Shown here one piece after another: positions 37,301 through 48,130 of a stretch of DNA of 64,000 nt. The notes beneath the pieces are model-generated. The model ran no database searches. It was not told the origin of the DNA and was given only the letters and a program-made list of their open reading frames with translations. This stretch comes from Toxotes chatareus (Eukaryota; Chordata; Actinopteri; Toxotidae): the NCBI GenBank assembly GCA_016801885.1, contig CM028888.1:7982501-8046500 (forward strand), written 5' to 3'. Each line of letters begins with the position of its first letter. Within the stretch, counting starts at the first letter, position 1. Made by a program: the position numbers and the translations under genes.

Positions 37301-38792
37301 ACACTTTTTTCTAACTCCACACACACCGATTTTTTTTTTGATTTTTTTTTTTTTAGTTTTCAAACTTCAGAAGCAACCGACGCTGACTCAAGTGACATCA
37401 CTTGAGGCAATTTATCAGACTTCACACAGACCTCTGGAGCCACAAAAGGTTTTTAAACAAATTTTCTTTTGTCAATATATTCAGCAATTCTGCCCAAGAC
37501 CAGTAAACAGACTTTGATGTGTAAAGTCAGTGGAGTTCTCCTTTAAGCCTCGCTGTATGTTTTTTTTATTTGTAGAAAATAACCAAGAAACAACATGACG
37601 GCAACACTAAGTTTGAGAATATGTAATGATGGTCAGATTAACTTGCATGCATACAGAAAACATGTTTCACAGTATTGTGATAAAATAGAGATCAAAGGTG
37701 GGAAATTTAAATTCAGATACAATGTCTACATTGCAATTTCTTTACAAAATAAAAGCTTGAGCCTTAAAACAATATTGTTGCCATCGAAAAGGAGACTGAG
37801 ACTGAGAGCATGACGGGAGACAAGAGAAATCTCCTGAAGTGGGTGGTTGAAGCATCAGATTAAAAAAAGGTGTGAATATCCATCTCATTTTCACAAATCC
37901 AGCTGAGATTTGACAACCACAGGTGACGAATGGGATGAAATGCTGGTGTATTTAAAAAACAAAAAAAACAAAATCTGTGACCAAGCTGAAGATCTGGATA
38001 TTGCAGCTATGCAACAAATTAGCATATAACTTATTATTTGTCCAAAATGATATATTATTTGGAGACTTTAAGGCAAAGTGAAGGTGATATAATTGCTGCC
38101 TTCAGGTGTTCTGAAATTAGAGGTTACAAGTATAATGTACCAGTGATACATTATAGTCCATTACTCGAGGTATTTTTATGCAGTGATTTGCTTCAGAGGG
38201 CTTTGCACTCTGTACCATATACAGGACCCTGTGTCCTTAGACTCCCATCTGTTAAGTCCATTAAGTCCATTAAGTTGCAATTAATAAGAGAGTGGCTGTA
38301 GCTGCACAATATATAACAATGATGTCAAAGACTTTGTCTGCCTGTTTCCCACTTATAGGTGGAGTGGTCCCTAATGAAAGACTTCCCTTTAAGGTGATGC
38401 ATGAATTATTTTCTCTCCACCTCCTACTCGATGCGATGAACTGAACATTAGGTGCTTGTGACACTTGGCTTTTACAATGTTTTTTCTCCCTGTGAAAATG
38501 AATCAATGCATTCAAATTGAAAGCTACAGATATAAATTTGAAGTTGAAGGCAGTATCACAAGCTATATTATGAAATAACATGTTACTCCTGCGCTCCCAA
38601 GTGAATAATGCTGACATTTCTGATACCGCTGCTGTTTGTGTGCTACTAAATATATATCAGGTAATTTGTGGCATTTAATCACATCTGCCTTGAGGACCAA
38701 GGCAGAGGACTGCAGAACTCTATTCTGTTTTTGGCCCATTTGCTTAACTTGCTAAGTAAGTCTGAATTTACTCAGCTGAACAGGCCCACATG
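34374..38792. other. Gene-less stretch
   Basis: CA-rich tract near 35040-35072, T/A runs near 37328-37354, and a small tandem 'ttaagtccat' (x3) at 38252-38275. A 144-codon reverse frame at 36685-37119 has no recognisable motif. Nothing here supports a gene. Confidence 0.45.
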
Positions 38793-38817
38793 ACACACAC
38801 ACACACACACACACACA
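38793..38817. repeat. (CA)n microsatellite
   Basis: About 12 units. Confidence 0.95.
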
Positions 38818-39094
38818 GTCACATCAATAGGAAAAGGTGGAATTCACCAGTGTAAATTATTATTCATCAGTGTGCAGAGATGCTGCAGTTGTGTGTCATA
38901 TCCCACATGGTGGCCCATTTTTTTTTCTACACTATGTTCATAATGCCTACCAGCTCACGTTGACTCATAAACCATATGTGGTTGTAGAGTAAGATCAGAT
39001 GTATTTGTATTTACGAGTTATGCAGTCAGAACTGCAAATCGATCAGCAGGCCACAAGTGAGACGCACATGAGCTACACATTCAGAGAAGGACAT

Positions 39095-39118
39095 GTCTCT
39101 CTCTCTCTCTCTCTCTCT
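39095..39118. repeat. (CT)n microsatellite
   Basis: Perfect TC/CT run of about 12 units. Confidence 0.95.
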
Positions 39119-39230
39119 TAGCCTATCCATCTGATTTCTTACTCACTGCATGATGGGTTTGCTTCATCGAATCAAGATCTCAATTTGACAGCCACAGTAA
39201 CATGCAGTGGATTTAGATATGTTCTGATTT

Positions 39231-39255
39231 ACACACACACACACACACACACACA
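39231..39255. repeat. (CA)n microsatellite
   Basis: About 12 units, just before the first of the paired coding-like blocks. Confidence 0.95.
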
Positions 39256-39381
39256 GAGGGCATGGGGACATCTCTGTCTGTCTTGCTCTGTCTCTTTTTC
39301 TCTTTCTTTCTCACACACAAACAGAAAACACACATGAAGCAATGCTGTCGGTCTCACAGTCCCGAGGCTGACGTGACTGGC

Positions 39382-39459
39382 TGGATGGGTGCATCCAAGG
39401 GAAAACTTAAACAAAAGCAGTCTTCAGCTGAAGCGTCTGATGCCTCAGGAAGGACACAA
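39382..39459 (+). CDS. Putative coding block, copy 1 of a duplicated exon-like pair
   Basis: I do not recognise the product. On + this 78-nt block reads WMGASKGKLKQKQSSAEASD followed by ASGRTQ, inside an open frame from about 39262 to a TGA at 39499. It aligns without gaps to 40168-40245 (WMGASKEKLLSKQSSADMSD, AEGGSQ). Of the base differences I count about 13 at third codon positions, 6 at first and 5 at second, with silent pairs such as ctt/ctg, tct/tcc, gcc/gct and caa/cag. That periodicity fits selection on a protein. The reverse strand shares the same third positions (ASDASAEDCFCLSF-LDAPIQ type reading), so strand is uncertain. Upstream lies a CA-rich tract with a possible 'gtctcacag' acceptor. 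No good donor follows. It could also be two degenerate copies of an older repeat. Confidence 0.35.
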
Positions 39460-40167
39460 GAAAAAAGAAAATCATTCCTCCACTTTTCATGCTTCAAATG
39501 ATCATTTTCTAAACTTTTTTTTTTAATCAGTCAACCAGTTTTATTGCTTCATCCGGCACTTGTTAAACACTTTTTCCCCTATTTAGGAAAAGAAAAAACA
39601 AAATAGATAAAAGAAGACAGAAGGTAAAACGTTCCATTTCTGCTGCACACTGGAAAGAAATCCACGATATGACTCGTCACACATGCCTGGAGTGCCCTGC
39701 AAAACTCGCAAAACCATGTTATGCCTTCACCAATGCTGCTGTAGCTCTTTTCACGTTGCTCAAAATGTCACAAAATCGAGAACAGACAATCTCGCAGAGG
39801 TCAAGACATTTTTTAGAAAGTAATACTTCATATCACTTCTTCTGACACAAGAGTAAATCTCTTCTCGAGGTGTTTACACTTCTCTATTAAAGGAGAAGAA
39901 ATTCTTTTTTAACTTTATTTGGGCACATCTGTCTCTTTACACAGTCATCCCACCTTATTTACACTGTATATGTGCGTGTTTCTTGGTCAGCATGTGCTCA
40001 CCTTGTGGTGCTCACTGACTGCAAACATGCATCCAAAAAAAACTTGGGTACTCAGGGTACGTCCTGATTCAACACACACACAAACACACACACAGACAGA
40101 CACACAAAGAGGTCTCCGGTGTCTGCCTGACATCCTGAGGCTGACATACAGTTGGCAGATTCTGAAC
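39460..40167. other. Spacer between the two paired blocks
   Basis: No recognisable gene. The flanks of both blocks share loose resemblance (CA-rich upstream, A/T-rich downstream), suggesting that the duplicated unit was larger, perhaps 0.3-0.8 kb, and has decayed outside the blocks. Confidence 0.4.
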
Positions 40168-40245
40168 TGGATGGGTGCATCCAAGGAGAAACTGCTCAGC
40201 AAACAGTCCTCTGCTGACATGTCCGATGCTGAGGGAGGGTCCCAG
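40168..40245 (+). CDS. Putative coding block, copy 2 of a duplicated exon-like pair
   Basis: Partner of 39382-39459, about 786 bp further on. It is preceded by 'cagttggcag', a possible acceptor ending at 40158, and followed by 'cact|gtatgt', a possible donor near 40255. This would make an internal exon of about 95 nt. If unspliced, the frame continues to a stop at about 40401, where 'aataaataa' follows. The residues KQSSADMSDAEGG are hydrophilic and Ser/Asp-rich, consistent with a disordered segment. I cannot assign a family. The reverse-strand reading (SASDMSAEDCLLSSFSLDAP) is equally open over the block. Confidence 0.35.
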
Positions 40246-40674
40246 AGAAATCACTGTATGTATTTGTTGCATTATTTAAATTGTTATTTTCTTTTTTTTC
40301 TTCCTTCAATTCACCATTTCCATCCACCTGTGCATTATTTAGTTAATCAATCAGCTTTGAACACAACAGCTGTAAAAATAGGACACATTAAATTAACCTG
40401 AATAAATAATGCTTGTTGGGATTGTGTGAGACTGTCCTGTTGTTTTTTTTTGCCAAAACCTAAGTACATTTTGTGCCTTACCAAACTACCTTACATCTTT
40501 AATATGTGTCACTGTAAAGGCCTTTGCTACTAGTTGTCACCGTATTTCTGTTTGAGTTGTTTTCTTTAACCCAGTTGTGCTGTCATCCAAGCAGTATTCT
40601 AACACTTTCCTACTAAATGTGTCTTTAGAAGACAGTCTAGACAGGTCCCTGAAGTGAACATTTTTAAAATACAG

Positions 40675-40740
40675 GCGGTGATGATGAGGGAATACAAACA
40701 AGTTGAACCTCAAAGCTCTACTGAAGTGAAAGCACAAAGG
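40675..40740 (+). CDS. Exon candidate, 66 nt, phase 0-0
   Basis: Flanked by 'tttttaaaatacag' and 'gtaaga', with the last bases 'aaagg' before the donor. Only one frame is open across it (AVMMREYKQVEPQSSTEVKA, QR). The length is a multiple of three and both ends are in phase 0. It follows the paired blocks on the same strand and has a similar hydrophilic Lys/Gln/Ser make-up. The open frame reads on through the donor for another 42 codons, so it may equally be a chance frame. No homology is known to me. Confidence 0.25.
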
Positions 40741-43700
40741 GTAAGAAGAAAGGAGGTAAAATTACAACATCTGGCTTACAAGTTCAAACCAGCCTACAGG
40801 TTCATATGCCGACTGCTTGACCTTGCTATAAGGAAAGACAGAGAGAGGGAATCTACTCCTAAAATGTAATCTATTGCATATGACTTTCAGTTAAAAGGAG
40901 TAGGGTACATTTGCCCTGAAATACTGAAGGTTTAAGACATTGTTGAAAGGAGATGGTTGATACCTTTCTTTAATGGTGCATGGACATTTAGAAATAGTGT
41001 CCTTTAGACTGACAAGCGGGGTTGTTATTGTGTTAAAGAGGAACCAGGACCTTTGGAGATTTTGAGTAAGCCTCATTGATCTGAGGTACTCTTTAGCAGG
41101 TGCTGAGAGAGAGTGTATGCCAGATTCCTTTTTTTTATCAACTCAGTTTTAACTTAAGTCTAAAACACAGGCAGGCATCTTTGAATGGAAAGTTTAAAAA
41201 GCTGTTATCAGGTGTCCTGTGTGCATGATTTCATTCATAGGCCTTCATGGTTGGAATAATAACCTGATGCCCTTATTATGTAAGTATGTAAGATTTACAA
41301 AACCTTTAAACCAACACTCTCGGATCCCTTTAAGCTAGCACAGTGGATATTTTCTTGCTTTAAGATACATTTACATTTTAAAAAAACCCTCTTCATTCTA
41401 TACATTATATAAGCTGACTTTTCCCCCCACTACATTTTTTATTTCTTATCCCTCCCCCTCCATTGTGTATCTACCATCCCCACTATAGCTGCAGCACTCT
41501 GCACTCACAGTGTGCCTTTTAGGAATTTACTGTTAATCACCTCAGAAGTGAATGACATATTCCGGCACATTTCCAGACAATATATTAGAGCATGGTTATT
41601 ATGTCAAGTCTGGGTATGTGCACCAAGCAGTGGAGGAGAGCTTTTTAAAATCCCCGTAATCTGTTTACCGCTCTGCTGGAGTAAAATTCTGACAAGGAAA
41701 CGTGGTATCAGGAGAATTCTCTCTCTCACATCATCCTTATGTTTAAAGACAACCACGGGCTCTTATTTTTTTTTTTTTGAGAAATGGTAATTGCTGTGCT
41801 GATAAACCTAATCTCCCTCGAACAACCAAAGTGAATGTGGGAATGAAATATCTGAAGAATTGGGTTTGGGGCAACAGATTGTGGTTAGCAAATGAAAAAA
41901 TGTCTTTGTTATTTTGGTCATGAGACACATACAACTGTACTCTGTATGTATATATGATAATGTGTTCTGGGTTTATTAGCAATTTTCTCCTGCATTTCTC
42001 TTGATTTGCAGAGGCTTGATATTTGAATGTGGAAAAATAAGGAATTAACATGATTTATTTTTCAGGCTACATGAAATATGTTGAGTGCTGCCTTAGTGAG
42101 TGTTGCTGCAAGATTAAGTACCTCCACTGAGTCCCATGGGATGCAGTACTTCACAGGCTTAAGCATTAGTTATAAAGTTTAATGTGTAGATGGTGTAGAA
42201 GAGCCTATTCAAGTGACATCTGTCTCTCTTTAAGACACAGCATTCAACTGCAACATTAAAACCGGGAACTGGTTTTAATGCTGTGGCTCCCTATATGTGC
42301 CTATTATTAAGATTTTCTGCCACTGCATTTTTAGTTTGGGTCTCTCCTGTTCATGTTTCATCCTCACTGTCATGTCTGCTCTGCAGGCCTTTTTCCATAG
42401 AGTATATCAAAACACCTTGAACAACAGTTCTGAATAATGCCCTCTGAATTATCATATGAAAGTCAGTTTCTGGGAGATGAGTGGTATCAGAGAAACTGTA
42501 CTGAAAACCATATACAGGGACTAATACACACACTGAAAAACACATACACTCACACATGGAAAGAGAGTAAATAGACTCTCAGGAGAGAGAGGTGAACGTC
42601 AGACAGAAACATGCTCTGAGAACTGTTCAATTAGGCGAAGTACTAGAAGTGCAGGTAACAAGAATGCTGGAAGAGATGGGAGGAAGATAACTGCATCGTG
42701 AAGTATCACTCAATAACACCACAAGGTTGCAGGATCTCTTCTCTTCACAGTGACAGGAAACCACTGAGAGAAACCTGCATGAGCTGATAAGGACTACATA
42801 AGGGAGAAGATCATTACATTGCATTACTGACGTCCTCCATAAAGCGAATTGTGCACAGGAACGATGATTCCTGTCTGAGATCCACAACACTTCGCTCTGC
42901 ATCGTGAAATGTTTCGCCCTTGGCCAGCAGCGGTATTACATCTGTACTGTACAATTTCAAAACCCACCTCTTGTCATTCATCTGGACAAGCGATCCGCCT
43001 CAAGCAGTTTGTAGCTTAATGTGGAGCTGACTGGCATCCTGTTTTGTTGTTGCTGTGACCTCCCAGAAATCTGCTGCTGATATCACTATAATAGGCAAAA
43101 CTGAGCTCAGAGCTGAGTCACTCACGTACGCCAAAAACATCAAAACATGACGATTAGAGAAAAAGGAAAATAAAAAAGAATCACTATTCTGGTACATTTA
43201 CATTGCACATAGAACTAAAATTTTATTTGTGAGGCTTACCTTAACTGATTTTCACTTTCCTGTTCTCACAAATCCAAAACTATTTCCTGCTACAAGAAGG
43301 CCATGTGAGGATACAACAAATTAACTAAGAATAAATGTTAGAAAAAAACAAATGAGCCACTAATTAACCATCAGCTTTCCTTAAAGTAATTAAAGAGGAT
43401 AATAAAATGAATGTTTGTGGTGCAAATGCTGTTTAAAATTTGTTACTTTTTTATTTTGAAATGTAAAAACAGATATTTGTGATATGTATTTCACTGTCAA
43501 AAAAACTAAGTATTGCTGATTTACATGTACAGACTCAAACGTCCATTTCATGAAAACATTTTCTACCTTGTTTCAAACATTATTATCACACATCATTGGC
43601 ATGACTGGAACAAAGGGTTATAATCTAACCAATGGCTGTGTCAACATTTTTTTGCTAAAAATGCAGAAACAATTTTTTCTATTGACACACTCTGATGCAA

Positions 43701-46245
43701 AAAAGTAAGAGACCAAGTGCATGGATCAAACACCAGACTATTTAAGAAACCAGCCCTAAAGTAGATTAGTGAAATGCCTGACACTGCAGAAGTTATTATC
43801 AAAGCCGTATTACCAAAATATTGGAATTTCTGCCTGGGGCCAGAGGGAGATGCCAGTTTTTAAGAATCCAGTAGCTACAGAGCCTGTTTGTTATTGCACA
43901 CCACACTTATATCCAGGTGGTTCCAAGTACACGTGTGGGTCTGTGAGTTAAAATATGCATACAAGTATGTGCAGCAATATGGTCCTCCATGTGTGCACCG
44001 ATACCTATATTAAATGATGCCATGGGTTATATGAAGCAACTGGACGGCTCAAGGACACTGGTCAGCTGGTCTTTTGAGATTCAGTGAAAGTTTGGAAAGT
44101 GAGATTCTCACAGAAAAAAAATCTTTACCTGTAGTGAAGTACAGTAGTTCAGTGCACCAGATCTGTTCACTGTAGCATCAAATTGACCATTTCCTAAACC
44201 CTTCGGGAGGTAGGTACCTCATGTCCTGAGAATAACAGGCACAAGGCGACATGAGGCACTTGATTTACTTTGCTTCGTAGCATTTCTTTGGTTATGTTGC
44301 TGGACTTTGCTGAGCTGTCACTGACTCTGTGGGATCTGAAATTGCAAAACTCATGTACACTATGTTGGATACTATAAGAATGCCTCCTTTTCCTCATTCT
44401 GTTGTCCGTTCTTTTATGATTCTACCTTTCTAAATGAGGTGCCTGTATGGGCACAGTAGCAAGCAAACTAAATTCATCTACACTGCATGAGACAAAATGC
44501 AAAAGTCTTGTTTACAAGGATATAATGATAAATAAAAGTTCACCACTATAGACAGTATAAGTAGTGGTCATAGGTTGGCCAGGAGCACATGAGCAATGAC
44601 AGTTTATGGGGTTGGAGGTTAAATTATCTAAAACCTTTTTTTTTTTTACATATATTCCTGTTCCGTCTGATTTTACCCTACCACTTTCCTGTCCTACAAG
44701 TTATAAGATTTCCATGATCTTCAGGTGTCCTCCATAAATTCAATCTGAGCTATAATCCAATTGTGCTTGAGAACAACCTTGAATGTGATCACGGTCTGAT
44801 TTCAGATCTCAGCCTGTTAAATCAGAGCCAAAGTAAGAGCTTAGTGTCAGCAAGGACATTTAAAAAAATCTTTTTAAAAAACAGGTTTGATTGAAATTAA
44901 ACATTGCATAACTAAAATGTTTTGTTTTGATTATACAATCATGTGAAATGTGGCAGCTCTTCCAGACAACACCCATAAAATTCAGATTTTAAGTTAAGTT
45001 AAAAGTTTAAACATTTGTTTCTTCTTTTTTCTTGTAAATGTCATTTCTCCAGCTTTTATGATAGTAATGTGGCAAATTCACATATTTGTTAAGGTAAACC
45101 CTTTGTTCTTGGTGATTCCACTGTATAGACAGAGTTCAGTTCTTGACAACCTGAGGTTATTCTAACTGGATTAATTACCTCCATGCCAATCATCCTTGTG
45201 GCTTGGAGCTTCACTTCTTCAATTCCTGCCTGAAACTGGGGGAGTTGTGCCATAAGAGGGAATTAAAAACTTTATGTTAGGAGGTGTTAAAAATCTTTTC
45301 TATAAACAGAATCCTGTCAGGTTTCACATACCCATCTGTCTGTGTGGGGCCAATATATCACAATGTACAGAACAGCAAATATTTCATGCCTATGTTGTTC
45401 TGCCTCCATATATCCCACTCCAAGGAACTAAACTGGAACCAGCAAGTTCTGTGTTTATGTGCATTGACAGGGAGGCAAAGCGAGACATGAGTAGGGGTAG
45501 CTGAGCCCACAGGGTGGATTTCAGACTGCAATGGAGACAAACAGATATACAAAGCAACCAAAAGATTATTGGTGTATTTGAATTGGACTCATTCAAATTA
45601 TAACAAGCAGAGGATGTGGGATAACAGAGGCAGCTGGCTGATTTAAAAAAAAAAAAAAAAAATCTGTCTCCCAATACCCAACAACTGAAAACTGAGCCTG
45701 CAGAGTCTGCCTCTGTGCCTGTACAGTAATATAGAGTCATGCTGATGGGAGCCATCAGAGAACTGATCAGAATTAAGCCAGGGACCTGAATGGAAGGCAG
45801 CTGACAGTTCAGGTGTCACCAGCACCATGTAGTCCTGTATGTTGTAAAACACAGCACTGAGACACTGAGACTCATTTTTCCTCTTTATTAGCTTTTACTG
45901 CAACCCCTTAGCTCAGAGTTACAACACAACAAAACTTTATTATTGCTTTATCTGTAATGTTACATAATGTGACTGTTTCGCCAAATTATTTTTGTGCAGT
46001 TTAATGACACAAATATGTCTAGTTAATGCACAGCTCAGCTCACCATTGAGGTCGAACACTTCTTTTCAACTGAGTTACTGTGAATCTCATGAAGATATCC
46101 AAGGTCATTAAATGAAGAAATCAGAGGTTCTGTTTCAATCGATGAAATCTGCGTGCCGCGGTTGTAAATGGCATAATTAGGGTGAAGTGCTGAAAACCTT
46201 CTAGCCTCTAGTCTGCGTGTGATAATAAGAGCTCACTCTCTCTCC

Positions 46246-46246
<1 letters not shown>
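40741..46246. other. Gene-less stretch
   Basis: No recognisable gene or transposon end. T/A runs occur near 41766-41779 and 44638-44648, and an 18-base poly-A at 45644-45661. A 10-bp inverted repeat ('cattaaaacc' / 'ggttttaatg') lies near 42253-42280. Confidence 0.45.
45644..45661. repeat. Poly-A run
   Basis: Eighteen consecutive A. The sequence before it shows no AATAAA within 30 bp and no coding resemblance, so I do not call a processed retrocopy. Confidence 0.8.
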
Positions 46247-46304
<58 letters not shown>

Positions 46305-46326
46305 GCACGCACGTACGCACGCACAG
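46247..46326. repeat. (AC)27 followed by (GCAC)n
   Basis: A 54-bp AC array to 46300 passes into 'gcac' tetramers with one 'gtac' variant. The tetramer part probably arose by C-to-G-type change within the AC array and then expansion. Confidence 0.95.
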
Positions 46327-47206
46327 TAGCAGTGAAAGAGTCTGAAAAAGGAAATCATAATTATTGGCTCTGGCCAACACAGCTTATCTGGCCTCTTTTA
46401 CAGTTTGCATTTTTTCAGTCTTTTATCAGGGTTCTCCATTCTCTGTTGAAACCCTGCCAGTGAAAGCCATGCATTTGATGAGGTGATCTAACACTTAAGG
46501 CTTTCAAACGACAGCTCTAAAGCACCAACGTGTGTCATCAGGTAACAAACCTCCGCCAGCAGAAGGAGACCTTGAACTAGAAAAGTCACCAGTTTCTGTT
46601 ATGTATCACAAAAAAAATTATAATATAGCCTTCAAGAACATTTTTTTCAAAAAAAAAAATCATATTTTCTGTTGCTTATTGAAAACAAATAATTAAAACT
46701 TGAGTTGATTAAACTCTGCAATAATGTTGCGTAAGTGCTGAAGGAAACTGCTTGAAGAAATACATTTTCTGTGACTGTAATTGAAAGCATTGTCCACAAA
46801 ATGTATTCAATTAACGGAACTGATTTCCAGTCAAGGCGTTAATAAACCTCTGGAACAAACCACTGTGAATTAATCCCTGCACGGTGAGTCATCCTGGAGT
46901 CACTGCTGACAGTAATATTAACCATGGAGGACTCTCCTAAGACTCTCAGTGCTTGCCCACAGCACTTTGCAAACATATGAAGCAAAAATGTACGACACTC
47001 CAAACACACATGCCTCCACAAATTTTTCATTTGTTGATCATCAGAGTTCACCTCTGTGTCATTTAATGTTAACAGTATTTATCATCCACTGAGGACCTGA
47101 GTTATACAAGAAGAGGGCAGTAGGATAATGTAGGTGTGATTATAGTTACTTGCATTTCATGACGTTTTCAGATTCTTTTGCTTTTTTTTTCTGTTTTTTT
47201 TTTCAG
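46327..47206. other. Gene-less sequence before the 47.2 kb exon candidate
   Basis: No exon that could pair in phase with 47207 was seen nearby. The end of the segment is a long pyrimidine tract (47172-47206). Confidence 0.4.
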
Positions 47207-47361
47207 GGTCACAACAGGTTAAAAAGTCAGAAATCTGAAAGTGACCTTTGTGACCAGGTTCTGAAGGGACGTGGATTTGAGTTACTTGCCACCATGTTTT
47301 TCACTACAGCCAAAAAATACAAATCTGGGCTAAAAGGGAAGGAGCCTGGAGTGATCCTGAG
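47207..47361 (+). CDS. Exon candidate with strong acceptor (unknown gene)
   Basis: A T-rich tract of about 30 nt ending 'tttttttcag' precedes the segment, and 'gtaggg' follows it. Only one frame is open: GHNRLKSQKSESDLCDQVLK, then GRGFELLATMFFTTAKKYKS and GLKGKEPGVIL, starting in phase 0 and ending with two bases of a codon. The opening residues (RLKSQKSESD) are reminiscent of the C-terminus of vertebrate C5orf47 as I remember it, and human C5orf47 is a neighbour of NSG2. However, in human it lies on the other side of NSG2, and the match is short and unchecked. They also weakly resemble the KLLSKQSSADMSD block at 40168. An lncRNA exon or chance remains possible. Confidence 0.35.
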
Positions 47362-47464
47362 GTAGGGCTAGTTTAGAACTAGGACCTCACAAGCATACAC
47401 AAAATGGATGCAAGCATGTACCCTTTTGACAAGCAGATTTTCTTTCTTCCTTTTTTTTTCATAG

Positions 47465-47685
47465 CTTATGGTTCCAGGAAAACATGGTGTTAAATGCAGC
47501 GTTTCACTGGATCTTGGAGTTGAGACACCCAGTGCTGCTATTTCATTTGTAAAAAGTGTGGGTGTGATAATCACAAGCTGCCAAACAAAGGCTGCTACTG
47601 AACATGGACAACAACTTAAAATTGCCTGTTACATTCCTGCTGTTTCATCCTGAAGCCACATAATAAACACCTTCCACGACATCCG
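47465..47685 (+). CDS. Terminal exon candidate with stop and AATAAA
   Basis: It begins after 'cctttttttttcatag', only 103 bp beyond the donor at 47362. One frame (MVPGKHGVKCSVSLDLGVET and on) is open from 47465 to a TGA at 47651-47653, with AATAAA 9 nt later at 47662. Spliced to the previous candidate by the GT at 47362, however, the phase selects another frame (SLWFQENMVLNAAFHWILEL...), which stops near 47550. Both outcomes leave a short 3' UTR. The intron of 103 bp is short but normal for fish. The product is unknown. Confidence 0.25.
47662..47667 (+). terminator. Poly(A) signal candidate
   Basis: Canonical AATAAA just after the open frame of the terminal-exon candidate. The sequence beyond it is T/C-rich ('tttctttctttctttcac'), with a GT only later ('cctgtgc'). 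Confidence 0.4.
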
Positions 47686-48065
47686 CTTTCTTTCTTTCTT
47701 TCACTCCCTGTGCTTCCCTCACTTTTCTTTAACCTCTTCTCTTCAAAGTCTGTAGTTTTTTTTTTTTTTGTCTCTTCTCGCTCAGTAATTACCACTCTTC
47801 TGGAGACAGATGTTTAAAACAGCAGAACCTATCTTCACCTCCATGATGTAGGGGCAAAAACAGACCAGACTACAAACAAACATGAATGATTTAAGAACAT
47901 TTACACAGGAAGGCCATTCTTTTCTTTCCCAAGCGCTGCCCTGTTTTCTATCTTTGTACAGAACAAAACATCCAGATCTAAGGTTAATGTTGGTCTTGTA
48001 CTTTGATTACTATCAGCTGATATAAACTGAGTTTACCCTTTGCTTGCATTTTAGCCTAACAGAAA

Positions 48066-48130
48066 GATTAGATAAGATAAGTGGATGAAACTTTAATGAC
48101 TCCTGGGGATATGGGGTCATTGCAGCTAAA
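48066..48130 (+). repeat. Teleost repeat scrap ('aactttaatgactcctgggg')
   Basis: GATAA units followed by 'tggatgaaactttaatgact' and 'cctggggatatggggtc' resemble the terminal part of common fish retroelement or SINE-like tails. Family recalled, not verified. Confidence 0.45.

Noticed and set aside
42253..42280. 10-bp inverted repeat as a transposon end
   Set aside because: Arms are only 10 bp with a short spacer and no flanking duplication or related copy.
43769..43951. 60-codon frame resembling a transposase fragment
   Set aside because: No Tc1, hAT or piggyBac motif can be read in it, and no terminal repeats flank it.
45270..45661. Processed retrocopy ending in a poly-A run
   Set aside because: No poly(A) signal upstream of the A run, no recognisable coding sequence and no visible target-site duplication.
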